Positions 26,449 through 34,920 of a stretch of 64,000 nucleotides of DNA are shown here, piece by piece. How positions within the stretch are numbered: position 1 is the first letter of the stretch; each line of letters begins with the position of its first letter. Made by a program: the position numbers and the translations under genes. Origin of the DNA: UBA2966 sp965242505 (GTDB taxonomy: Bacteria > Pseudomonadota > Alphaproteobacteria > UBA2966); contig OZ251449.1 in the NCBI GenBank assembly GCA_965242505.1, positions 2,046,001-2,110,000 on the forward strand, in the 5' to 3' direction. The notes beneath the pieces were generated by a model. The model did no database searches. It worked only from the letters and a program-made list of their open reading frames with translations, and had not been told where the DNA came from.

Positions 26449-28440
26449 TCAGCTCGCGGCGCGCGGTTCGGCGGCCCCGGCCGGCGTCGTCCGAAGGCCG
26501 GCGACCGCCGCATCCCGAATCTTGAGATCGGCGTCGATGACGCCTTCCCGGCCGTCCTCGAACGTCACCCTGGCCTCGACCGATACGCTGCTCCCGTCGG
26601 AGTACAGCGCTTCGACGAGCTGGCCGTAACGCTCGCCGATCGTTCGCCTGCGAACCTTCCGGGTGCGCGTCAGCTCGCCGTCGTCGGCGTCGAGCTCCTT
26701 GTGCAGGACGAGGAAGCGGCGAATCTGGGACCCCGCGAGCGTCGCATCGCTCGCCAGGTCGCGGTTCACCTGTTCGATGTGGTCCTGGACGATCGCATAG
26801 ACCTCGTCCTTGGCGGCCAGGTCGGCATAGCTGGTGTACGGCAGCCCCTGGCGTTCCGCCCAGCTGGAAACGGCGTCCAGGTCGATGTTGACGAAGGCCC
26901 CGACGTAGTCCCGCCCGTCGCCGAACGTGACGGCCTCCTTGACGTTGGGAAAGAACTTGAGCTTGTTCTCGATGTATTTGGGCGCGAACATCGTCCCGTC
27001 GTTGAGCCGTCCCACGTCCCTGGCGCGGTCGATGATCCTGAGCTGCCCGTCCTCGCCGAGGATGCCGGCGTCGCCCGTGCGCACCCAGCCGTCCCCGGTC
27101 TTCGTCTCCGCCGTCGCCTCGGGATTCCTGTAGTAGCCCAGGAACACGCCCGGACTGCGGTACATGACCTCGCCGTCGTCGGAGACCTTCAGCTCGACGC
27201 CCGGCCCGGCCTTGCCCACGGTGTCGGACTCGACCTCGTCGTCCGCCTGCACCGTCACGTAGACGCACGCCTCCGTCTGTCCGTAGAGCTGCTTGAGATT
27301 GATGCCGAGAGCGCGGAAGAAGTCGAAGATGTCGGGTCCGATCGCCTCGCCCGCCGTGTAGGCCGTTCGGATACGCGAGAATCCCAGGCTGTCCTTCAAG
27401 GGTCCGTAGACGAGCGCATCGCCCAGCGCATAGAGAAGCCGGTCCACGAACGGTGCCGGCTTCTTCTCGAGTATCCTGGCGCCCGATCGCCTGGCCACAT
27501 CGAGGAAGAAGCCGAACATCTTGCGCTTGATCCACGCCGCGTCCTCCATGCGGATCATGACGTGGGTGATCAGGTTCTCGAAGATTCGCGGCGGCGCGAA
27601 GAAGTTGGTGGGTCCGATCTCGCGCAGATCGATCATCACCGTCGAGGCGCTCTCGGGGCAGTTCACCGTGTATCCCGCCAGCAACGCCTGGGCGTACGAA
27701 TAGAAGTGGTCGCCGACCCAGGCCATGGGCAGGTAGGCGAGGATTTCCTCGTCGTCCCGGATGCGCTCCAGCGCGTTGGCGTTGCGCGCCGTCACGATGA
27801 CGTTGTCGTTGCTCAGCATCACGCCCTTGGGCCGGCCGGTGGTGCCCGAGGTGTACAGGATCACGGAGAGGTCCTCTCCCCGCCCCTTCGATATCTCGCG
27901 CCGATAACGGTCGGGGTCGTCGGCGTGGACCTTCCGGCCGCGCGCCTGAACCTCGTCGAAGGAGTGCAGGAACGGTTCCCGATAGCGGCGAAGGCCGCGC
28001 GGGTCGCTGTAGACGAGCGTCTCGAGCGCGGGGCACCGCTCCTTCACGGAGAGGACCTTGTCGACCTGCTCCTGGTCCTCGAGGACCGCGAACCGCGTCC
28101 CGGCGTGCTCGATCACGTACTGGATCTCGTCGGCGATCGAGTCCTGGTAGAGAGGGACCGGCGCGCCGCCCAGCGCTTGCGTCGCCAGCATCGCCCAATA
28201 GAGGCGCGGACGGTTGTCGCCGACGATGGCGACCTTGTCGCCGCGCTCGAAGCCGAAACCCGCCAGGCCGCCGGCGAACGCCTCGACCTCGTCGGCGACG
28301 TCCTTCCAGGTCCACGACTGCCAGATGCCGTAGTCCTTCTCGCGGATGGCAACCCCGTCGGGCCGCCTCTCCACGAGATCGAGCAACACCTTCGGAAAGG
28401 TGTCGAGGCTCTTCGGCGCCTCGCCGACTTCCGGCGTCAT
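26449..28440 (-). CDS. Long-chain acyl-CoA synthetase (AMP-forming)
   Basis: This 663-residue adenylate-forming enzyme has the A3 loop VILYTSGTTGRPKGVML, the A5 motif AYTAGEAIGPD...LYGQTE, the A7 region GDGWVRTGDAG and the hinge ILGEDGQLRIIDRARDV. The size and layout match the FadD15-like family, which activates medium to long fatty acids. It is the first gene of the Liv cluster; together with the PaaK-like ligase at the other end it suggests uptake and CoA-activation of an organic acid. Confidence 0.9.
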   Translation of the reverse strand: MTPEVGEAPKSLDTFPKVLLDLVERRPDGVAIREKDYGIWQSWTWKDVADEVEAFAGGLAGFGFERGDKVAIVGDNRPRLYWAMLATQALGGAPVPLYQDSIADEIQYVIEHAGTRFAVLEDQEQVDKVLSVKERCPALETLVYSDPRGLRRYREPFLHSFDEVQARGRKVHADDPDRYRREISKGRGEDLSVILYTSGTTGRPKGVMLSNDNVIVTARNANALERIRDDEEILAYLPMAWVGDHFYSYAQALLAGYTVNCPESASTVMIDLREIGPTNFFAPPRIFENLITHVMIRMEDAAWIKRKMFGFFLDVARRSGARILEKKPAPFVDRLLYALGDALVYGPLKDSLGFSRIRTAYTAGEAIGPDIFDFFRALGINLKQLYGQTEACVYVTVQADDEVESDTVGKAGPGVELKVSDDGEVMYRSPGVFLGYYRNPEATAETKTGDGWVRTGDAGILGEDGQLRIIDRARDVGRLNDGTMFAPKYIENKLKFFPNVKEAVTFGDGRDYVGAFVNIDLDAVSSWAERQGLPYTSYADLAAKDEVYAIVQDHIEQVNRDLASDATLAGSQIRRFLVLHKELDADDGELTRTRKVRRRTIGERYGQLVEALYSDGSSVSVEARVTFEDGREGVIDADLKIRDAAVAGLRTTPAGAAEPRAAS

Positions 28441-28680
28441 GACGTGACCATCCTCGAGCCTCGCGACAAGGCGGCGGGCGCCGCCGGGACGCGCCGGAAC
28501 CAGACGTCCTCCTTTGCGTCACCGGAACATTAGCAACATTGCCGGACCGCGCAATACGCCGCCGTTCCGCCGGGCGCGCCGAAAACGGGTGCGGGGGGCT
28601 GGTTCCCGCGCCGGGTTTGTGATTGATAGCGCGGGAACGCGGGCCCGAGGCCCGGGGATCGACGAGGGGAGGATCGCGCC

Positions 28681-31377
28681 GTGACGACCATCGGCCAGGA
28701 CACGTTGGGGACGCGCCGCACGTTGAACGTGGATGGCGAGTCCTATGACTATTTCAGCCTGGAGGCGGCGGCCGGCGCCGGACTCGGGGACGTCTCCCGG
28801 CTTCCTTTCTCGGTGAAGGTCCTGCTCGAGAACCTCCTGCGGCACGAGGACGGGCGGACCGTGACGGTCGACGACGCCGCGGCTCTCGCCGGCTGGTCGG
28901 CGGCCCGATCCTCCGGTCGGGAGATCGCCTACCGGCCGGCCCGCGTGCTGATGCAGGACTTCACGGGCGTTCCCGCCATCGCCGACCTCGCGGCGATGCG
29001 GGCCGCGATGTCCGACCTGGGAGGCGATCCGACGAAGATCAACCCCCTCTCTCCGGTCGACCTCGTCGTGGACCACTCGGTGATGGTGGATCGGTTCGGC
29101 TCCGCCGACGCGTTTCGCGCCAACGTCGAAACGGAGATGCGGCGCAACAGGGAGCGATATGCTTTCCTGCGCTGGGGCCAGTCCGCGTTCGACAACTTCC
29201 GCGTGGTCCCGCCGGGGACCGGCATCTGCCATCAGGTCAACCTGGAATACCTCGCGCAGGTGGTGTGGACGTCGGACATCGGCGGCCGGACGATCGCCTA
29301 TCCGGATACGCTCGTGGGCACGGACTCGCACACCACGATGGTCAATGGCCTCGCGGTGCTCGGTTGGGGAGTCGGCGGGATCGAAGCCGAGGCCGCCATG
29401 CTCGGCCAGCCGATCTCGATGCTGGCGCCGGAAGTCGTCGGGTTCAAGCTGACCGGCGCGCTCAGGGAGGGCGCGACGGCGACGGATCTGGTGCTCACCG
29501 TCACCCAGATGCTGCGGCGGAAGGGCGTCGTGGGCAAGTTCGTCGAGTTCCACGGGCCCGGTCTCGACGAGCTCTCGCTCGCCGACCGCGCGACGATCTC
29601 CAACATGGCTCCCGAGTACGGAGCGACGTGCGGATTCTTTCCCATCGACGGCGAAACGCTCGCCTACCTGGAGCTCAGCGCGCGCGACCCGCGGCGCATC
29701 GCGCTCGTCGAAGCCTACGCCAAGGCGCAAGGCATGTGGCGCGAGGCGGGCGCGCCGGACCCCGAGTTCTCCGACACCCTCGAACTCGACGTCGGCGGCG
29801 TCGAGCCGAGCATGGCGGGGCCCAGGCGTCCCCAGGACCGGATCTCGCCGAGCGGGACGGCGAAGGGGCTGGAGGGAGCGCTCGCGGAGGCGCGGAGCGG
29901 TTCCGGAGACAGGATCTCCGCGCCGGTCGCGGGAAGGGGCTTCGATCTCACCGACGGCGACGTCGTCATCGCGGCGATCACGAGCTGCACGAACACGTCC
30001 AACCCCAGCGTCATGGTGGGGGCCGGACTGCTCGCGCGCAACGCCGTGGCCAGGGGCCTCGGGGTCAAGCCGTGGGTCAAGACCTCGCTCGCGCCGGGAT
30101 CGCAGGTGGTGACCGATTATCTCGACAGGGCCGGCCTCCGGGACGACCTGGACGCCCTCGGCTTCAACCTCGTGGGCTACGGCTGCACGACGTGCATCGG
30201 CAACTCCGGGCCTCTCGACGACTCGATCTCCGGGGCGATCTCCGATGGCGATCTGGTCGTCGGCGCGGTTCTCTCGGGCAACCGCAACTTCGAGGGCCGC
30301 GTGAGTCCGTGGACCAGGTTGAACTATCTGGCCTCGCCCATTCTGGTCGTGGCCTACGCCATCGCCGGCAACGTCGGCATCGACATCGCGACCGAACCGC
30401 TGGGCGAGGGGGCCGATGGAGAGCCGGTCTATCTCAAGGACATCTGGCCCTCGAACCGCGAGATTTCAGAGACCGTCCGCTCCTGCGTGACGCCCGAGAT
30501 GTTCCGTCGGCGGTACGGGGACGTCTTCACGGGGACGGAAGCCTGGCGGCAGGTCGAGGCGGCCGCGTCGTTGACGTACGGGTGGGACATCGGATCCACC
30601 TACGTCCGGCGTCCGCCGTTCTTCGAGGACATGCCGCGCGAGCCCGGAGGCTTCTCGGACGTTTCGGGCGCGCGGATACTGGCCTTGCTCGGCGACGGCA
30701 TCACCACCGACCACATTTCGCCGGCGGGCTCCATCAAGCGGGACGGACCGGCCGGGTCGTATCTGGTCGATCGCCAGGTGCCGCCGTCGGGATTCAACTC
30801 CTACGGCGCCCGGCGGGGCAATCACGAGATCATGATGCGCGGGACCTTCGCCAACATCCGTCTGCGCAACGAGATCGTCGCCGGCGTCGAGGGCGGCGTT
30901 ACCCGACACATGCCGGACGGCGAGGAGATGCCGATCTACGACGCCGCCATGAAGTACCGGGACGAAGGGGTCCCGCTCGTCGTCGTCGCCGGCAAGGAGT
31001 ACGGGACCGGTTCGTCCCGCGACTGGGCGGCGAAGGGGACGCGCCTCCTCGGGATCGAAGCGGTCATCGCCGAGAGTTTCGAGCGCATTCACCGCTCCAA
31101 CCTCGTCGGGATGGGCGTTCTGCCGTTGCAGTTCAAGGACGGGGCGAGTCGCAGGTCCCTGGGTCTCGACGGCGGCGAGATCTTCGACATTGAGGGTATC
31201 GCCGACGGGATCGCGCCGCGTATGGACGTGATCTGCCGCATCACGCGGAGCGACGGTTCGAGCGAGGAGATTCCCCTGACCTGCCGGGTCGATACCCTCG
31301 ACGAGGTCGAGTATTACCGGCACGGCGGAATACTCCAGTACGTGCTCCGGAATCTCATGGAGCCCGCCGCCGCGTAG
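28681..31377 (+). CDS. acnA: Aconitate hydratase A
   Basis: This complete 898-residue AcnA/IRP-type aconitase interconverts citrate and isocitrate in the TCA cycle. The [4Fe-4S] ligands are C436 (in SCTNTSNPSVM), C502 and C505 (in GYGCTTCIGNSGP). The swivel domain has YGTGSSRDWAAKG. The GTG start is preceded by GGAGG. In many alphaproteobacteria acnA lies divergently beside ccmA; here 11 kb of other genes separates them. Confidence 0.97.
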   Translation: MTTIGQDTLGTRRTLNVDGESYDYFSLEAAAGAGLGDVSRLPFSVKVLLENLLRHEDGRTVTVDDAAALAGWSAARSSGREIAYRPARVLMQDFTGVPAIADLAAMRAAMSDLGGDPTKINPLSPVDLVVDHSVMVDRFGSADAFRANVETEMRRNRERYAFLRWGQSAFDNFRVVPPGTGICHQVNLEYLAQVVWTSDIGGRTIAYPDTLVGTDSHTTMVNGLAVLGWGVGGIEAEAAMLGQPISMLAPEVVGFKLTGALREGATATDLVLTVTQMLRRKGVVGKFVEFHGPGLDELSLADRATISNMAPEYGATCGFFPIDGETLAYLELSARDPRRIALVEAYAKAQGMWREAGAPDPEFSDTLELDVGGVEPSMAGPRRPQDRISPSGTAKGLEGALAEARSGSGDRISAPVAGRGFDLTDGDVVIAAITSCTNTSNPSVMVGAGLLARNAVARGLGVKPWVKTSLAPGSQVVTDYLDRAGLRDDLDALGFNLVGYGCTTCIGNSGPLDDSISGAISDGDLVVGAVLSGNRNFEGRVSPWTRLNYLASPILVVAYAIAGNVGIDIATEPLGEGADGEPVYLKDIWPSNREISETVRSCVTPEMFRRRYGDVFTGTEAWRQVEAAASLTYGWDIGSTYVRRPPFFEDMPREPGGFSDVSGARILALLGDGITTDHISPAGSIKRDGPAGSYLVDRQVPPSGFNSYGARRGNHEIMMRGTFANIRLRNEIVAGVEGGVTRHMPDGEEMPIYDAAMKYRDEGVPLVVVAGKEYGTGSSRDWAAKGTRLLGIEAVIAESFERIHRSNLVGMGVLPLQFKDGASRRSLGLDGGEIFDIEGIADGIAPRMDVICRITRSDGSSEEIPLTCRVDTLDEVEYYRHGGILQYVLRNLMEPAAA

Positions 31378-31447
31378 ACCCGCGCGCTCCGTCTTCACGC
31401 AAGCGTGATTGGCCCGCGCCCTCGCCGCGGCGTATACGGTCCGCCTC

Positions 31448-32203
31448 ATGCGCGGTATTCGACGAATCGGTTTGGCGGGTTTCGCCGCTGCGGTCCTGGC
31501 GCTGGGGGCGGTCTCGACGTCTGCGGCACCGACGGGCGACGGGTCGCCCACCGTCGTCGAGCTGTTCACTTCGCAGGGATGCAGTTCCTGCCCGCCCGCC
31601 GACGAATATCTCGGGGAACTGGCCCGGCGCGACGACCTCATTGCGCTGTCGTTCCACGTCGATTACTGGGACTACATCGGCTGGAAGGACACCTTCGCCT
31701 TTCCGCAGTCCACCGCGCGCCAACGGCGGCACGGCAAATACCTCAACGCGCGGTACGTCTACACGCCGGAAATGGTCATCGACGGCGTTGCCGACGCCGT
31801 GGGCTCCCGTATCGACGACGTCGAGAAGGCCATCGCCGAGGCGCGTCGCGCGACCCGGAATCCGTTGCCCGTCGCCCTCGTCGCGTCCACGGGGGATCGC
31901 GCGACGATCGGGATCGGCGCCGGGTCCGGGATGCCGCCCGCGGAGGTCTGGCTGATCGAGTTCGACGCCGAACGGACGGTGGACGTCCTGCGCGGCGAGA
32001 ACTCGGGACGGCAGCTCACCTACCACAACGTCGTCCGGAACATCCGCAACGTCGGACGCTGGCGCGGGGACGCCATGGAGATCCCCGTCGACCTCGCCCC
32101 GATGCGCGAGGCCGGCCGGGACGGGTGCGCCGTCATCGTCCAGAAGGAAGGGGGCGGCCCGGTATTCGGCGCCGCGCGCCTCCGGTTCGCCTCGGCGGAG
32201 TAG
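31448..32203 (+). CDS. DUF1223 periplasmic thioredoxin-fold protein
   Basis: This 251-residue protein has a signal peptide (about 1-26) and the DUF1223 hallmarks: VELFTSQGCSSCPPADEYL with a CxxC-type redox pair, FHVDYWDYIGWKDTF and RYVYTPEMVIDGV. ATG at 31448 was preferred to the upstream start at 31409, which lacks a ribosome-binding site and extends the signal peptide. DUF1223 genes commonly sit directly after acnA in alphaproteobacteria, as here. Function unknown. Confidence 0.85.
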   Translation: MRGIRRIGLAGFAAAVLALGAVSTSAAPTGDGSPTVVELFTSQGCSSCPPADEYLGELARRDDLIALSFHVDYWDYIGWKDTFAFPQSTARQRRHGKYLNARYVYTPEMVIDGVADAVGSRIDDVEKAIAEARRATRNPLPVALVASTGDRATIGIGAGSGMPPAEVWLIEFDAERTVDVLRGENSGRQLTYHNVVRNIRNVGRWRGDAMEIPVDLAPMREAGRDGCAVIVQKEGGGPVFGAARLRFASAE

Positions 32204-32296
32204 GGCGGCGGGAGATCCGGGGCGCGCGGATCTTGCCGCGGCGCTCTCGGATCGCCGCCTGCTCAGCTCCGGTCTTCGTCCCCGTCCACGCGACAG

Positions 32297-32493
32297 CCCG
32301 CATTTCTCATGTCGGCGGAGGGTCGAGGGTTGACGGCGTTGTGGGGCCGCGTTCCACCCCCCTCATCTCCCTCCCCCTTGCAGGGGGAGGGTCGGGGTGG
32401 GGGTCGCGCCAAGGGGAGAGGAGCGCGAACGACCCCTGCGGCACCTCCGTCGCCAGACGAGGCTTGCGGACAAGCAGCATGAGAAATGCGGGA
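32297..32493. mobile_element. MITE-like composite repeat, complete
   Basis: The element has a left end CCCGCATTTCTCATG (32297-32311) and a right end ATGAGAAATGCGGG (32480-32493), perfect inverted copies over 14 bases. Inside are an alpha module, a gamma module (about 32365-32410) and a delta module (about 32440-32493). It lies between the convergent DUF1223 and flavodoxin genes. No open frame for a transposase is present. Confidence 0.8.
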
Positions 32494-32730
32494 TAACCCT
32501 TGTCGGTCGACGACGGCGGCCTCCCGCCGGTCCGTCAACGCTTGCAGTTTGGCTTCGCGTTCGACCTCGATGGCCTCGACCGAAGCCTTGCAGCCGTCCA
32601 CGTCATCCGACGAATGGCGGTGCTTTCCGACCTCCGCCATGGCGGCTTCCGCCTCGGTCTCGGCCCACTTGCCGGTCCAAGAATGCGTTGGCGCTCCCCC
32701 ATGGCGCGCGAATTGCGCGAACGCGCGGGA
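32494..32730 (-). other. Gap with an open but unconvincing minus-strand frame
   Basis: After the repeat element a minus-strand frame stays open (about 32730 down into the element) and would read HGGAPTHSWTGKW ... HRHSSDDVDG ... EAKLQALTDRREAA. HRH-type and THSW-type segments occur in phage tail and base-plate proteins, so this could be a decayed fragment. It has no start signal and runs into repeat DNA. It is not called as a gene. Confidence 0.2.
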
Positions 32731-33198
32731 TCAGAACACTCCCGCTTCAAGGCCCGCGGCCATCGCCATCCCGAGCTCCTCGCACTGGTCGGCGAAGTCG
32801 TCCCGCCACTCTCCCCGGCAGATCAGCGGTTCCTGGACGGCGCGCCATCTCAACCCCGTGACGATCGTCTCGACGCCCCGGCGCGCCCCGGCGCCGTCCT
32901 GGCCCGCGCGGACGTAGAGGGCGTAGGGCAGCCCCTGCGTGCGTTCGAGGCAGGGGTAGTAGCTCCGGTCGAAGAAGTCCTTCAGCGCCCCGCTCATGTA
33001 TCCCAGGTTCTCCGTGGCGCCCAGGATCACGGCCTCCGCCGCGAGGACGTCGTCCGGCCCCGCCTCCAGAGGAGGGACCGCCCGCGCCGTCACGTTCCCT
33101 ATGTCGGGGTTCATGGCGCCGCGCAGCGCCGCCTCCCGCAGCCGTTCCGTGTTGGGCGAAGGCGCGTGGGCGACGATGAGCAGACGGCGCCGAGCCAT
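32731..33198 (-). CDS. Flavodoxin-like NAD(P)H-dependent FMN reductase
   Basis: This 155-residue protein has a flavodoxin fold: RLLIVAHAPSPNTERLREA (phosphate loop, about 5-23), AVILGATENLGYMSGALKDFFDRSYY (isoalloxazine-side loop, about 56-81) and a short C-terminal half. Family members are small FMN-dependent reductases. It is 62 bp from the sulfatase gene upstream in the same direction, so they may share a transcript. Confidence 0.78.
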   Translation of the reverse strand: MARRRLLIVAHAPSPNTERLREAALRGAMNPDIGNVTARAVPPLEAGPDDVLAAEAVILGATENLGYMSGALKDFFDRSYYPCLERTQGLPYALYVRAGQDGAGARRGVETIVTGLRWRAVQEPLICRGEWRDDFADQCEELGMAMAAGLEAGVF

Positions 33199-33260
33199 GG
33201 AAGCGCGTCACCCGCCGGGCCGGCGCCGCCCCCGCGCCGCCCGAAGCGCAGCCATGCCGT

Positions 33261-34793
33261 TCATGCCATGCCCACGGGAGTCGGCCTGACCTTCATCTCG
33301 TCGTCCGGGCGAGAGGCGATCATGTCTTCCAGTTCCCTGCGGACGGACCGGGCGCCGTCGTCGTCGAACAGATTGTCCATCTCGTGGGGATCGTTCTTCA
33401 GGTCGTAAAGCTCTCCGGCGCCCGATCCGGTCTCGATCGTCAGCTTGTGGGTCCGGGTGCGCGCCATGCGCAGGTCGAGGGCGACGCCGCACCGGGAGGC
33501 GTTGACGTCCCATTCGTTGTAGGCGAAGTCCCGGCTCTCGCCGCCCCCGCCGTCCACCAGCCCCTTGAGGCTGCGGCTGTGCGTCCCGCCGGCCGGCGGC
33601 ACGCCCATGTAGTCGAGCACCGTCGCCGGCACGTCCAGCGTCGAGACCGGATCGTCGACGACCCGGCCTCGCGGCGCCGACGGTCCCTGGAAGATCAGGC
33701 CGACACGGACCAGCCCTTCGTAGTTGATGGGACCCTTGAGGATCAGTCCGTGATCGCCGAGCCAGTCGCCGTGATCGGTCGTATAGATCGCCAGCGTGTC
33801 GTCGGCGAGGCCGAGGTCGGCGAGCGCGGCCAGAATGCGTCCGACGTTGTGATCGATCAGCGAGATCATGCCGTAGTAGTTGGCGATGATCTCGCGGAGC
33901 TGCCGATCGGTCTGATCCGGGATGCGGGAGTAGTTCTGGCGGACCTTCCGCATCTCCTCGGTGATCTCCGGGACGCCTTCGAGGCTGGCGCGGTGCCACC
34001 ACGGCCGGCGGTCGAGGTCCTTGGTCCGTTCGGGCGGCAGGTCGACTTCCTCCGGGTGGTGCAGCCGCGACCACGGTTCCGGGGCGTCGAAGGGATGGTG
34101 GGGGTCCGGAAAGGACGCCCACAGGAAAAACCTGTCGTCCTTGTTCCTACGGAGAAACTCGATGGCCCGGTCGCCGACCCAGGTCGAATTGTGCCAGGCC
34201 GGCGGCAGCGCCGAATGCCAGGTCTGGACGGCATCGGTGACCGGCTCCAGACGGGTCTCGTAAAGCTCGTTCTTGAGATGGCCGAGGCCGTCCCCGTAGT
34301 ACCATGCTTCGTAGTGCTGGCCGCCGGGAGGCTCCATGGGGCGCCAGCGGTTGTGACCCAGCACCACCAGTTCCACGTGCTCGAAGCCCATGTAGGGGCC
34401 GGACCAGTCGGGTCCGTAGTCCGCCATCGACAGGCGGCTCTCCGGCGTCCCCGTGGGCTCGAACGTCAGCGCCGTCGAGAAGTGCGCCTTGCCGATGAAC
34501 CCCGTCCTTACGCCGGCGGCGCCGAGGGTCCCCGCGATGCCCGCCTCTCCGGTCGCGGGGTCGAGGTCGATCCCGTTGTCGTGCGCGCCGTGCGTGTTCG
34601 GCAGCAACCCCGTGAGGATCGAGGCGCGCGACGGCTGGCAGACGTTGTTCGGCGTGATGCAGGCGGAGAAGCGGGCGCCTCCGCGCGCCATGACGTCCAG
34701 GTGCGGCGTCTTGACGCTGCGTCCCTCGAAACCGAAGCAGTCGCCGCGCTGCTGGTCGGAGGTGATGAGGACGACGTTGCGAACCGAGCTCAT
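33261..34793 (-). CDS. Sulfatase (alkaline-phosphatase superfamily)
   Basis: This 510-residue type I sulfatase has VLITSDQQRGDCFG (metal site) at the N-terminus and the formylglycine motif CQPSRASILTG with C52 as the modified residue. The metal ligands DHGDWLGDHG appear later, as do FLWASFPDPHHPF and ENDPHEMDNLFDD. It hydrolyses a sulfate or phosphonate monoester. There is no signal peptide, so it is probably cytoplasmic. No maturase gene (FGE or anSME) is in the window. Confidence 0.9.
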   Translation of the reverse strand: MSSVRNVVLITSDQQRGDCFGFEGRSVKTPHLDVMARGGARFSACITPNNVCQPSRASILTGLLPNTHGAHDNGIDLDPATGEAGIAGTLGAAGVRTGFIGKAHFSTALTFEPTGTPESRLSMADYGPDWSGPYMGFEHVELVVLGHNRWRPMEPPGGQHYEAWYYGDGLGHLKNELYETRLEPVTDAVQTWHSALPPAWHNSTWVGDRAIEFLRRNKDDRFFLWASFPDPHHPFDAPEPWSRLHHPEEVDLPPERTKDLDRRPWWHRASLEGVPEITEEMRKVRQNYSRIPDQTDRQLREIIANYYGMISLIDHNVGRILAALADLGLADDTLAIYTTDHGDWLGDHGLILKGPINYEGLVRVGLIFQGPSAPRGRVVDDPVSTLDVPATVLDYMGVPPAGGTHSRSLKGLVDGGGGESRDFAYNEWDVNASRCGVALDLRMARTRTHKLTIETGSGAGELYDLKNDPHEMDNLFDDDGARSVRRELEDMIASRPDDEMKVRPTPVGMA

Positions 34794-34838
34794 GAAGGAC
34801 CGCGCCTCGATTCACGCGACGACCGCGGCGGCCCTTGA

Positions 34839-34919
34839 CCCGCGTTTCTCATGCCGGGAGGGGGGCGCGGTCCCGCAACGCCGCGCGCTCCTCGATCCCT
34901 GCCGGCAGGAGAAATGCGG
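34839..34919. mobile_element. Minimal 81-bp MITE-like element
   Basis: Left end CCCGCGTTTCTCATGCCGG (34839-34857) and right end CCGGCAGGAGAAATGCGG (34902-34919) are near-perfect inverted copies. The interior is only an inverted alpha module without the gamma or beta cargo seen in other copies. It ends two bases before the stop codon (TAG) of the next minus-strand gene. This shows that the short form alone is a unit. Confidence 0.75.
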
Positions 34920-34920
34920 C

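Noticed and set aside
23461..28533. A 1690-codon plus-strand open frame
   Set aside because: It is antisense to livM, livH, livG and the acyl-CoA synthetase, all of which have full motifs; its translation is low-complexity.
32535..32750. Small minus-strand ORF in the gap after DUF1223
   Set aside because: Arg/Ser-rich translation typical of GC-rich noise and no start signal; a different frame has a vague phage-like look but nothing firm.
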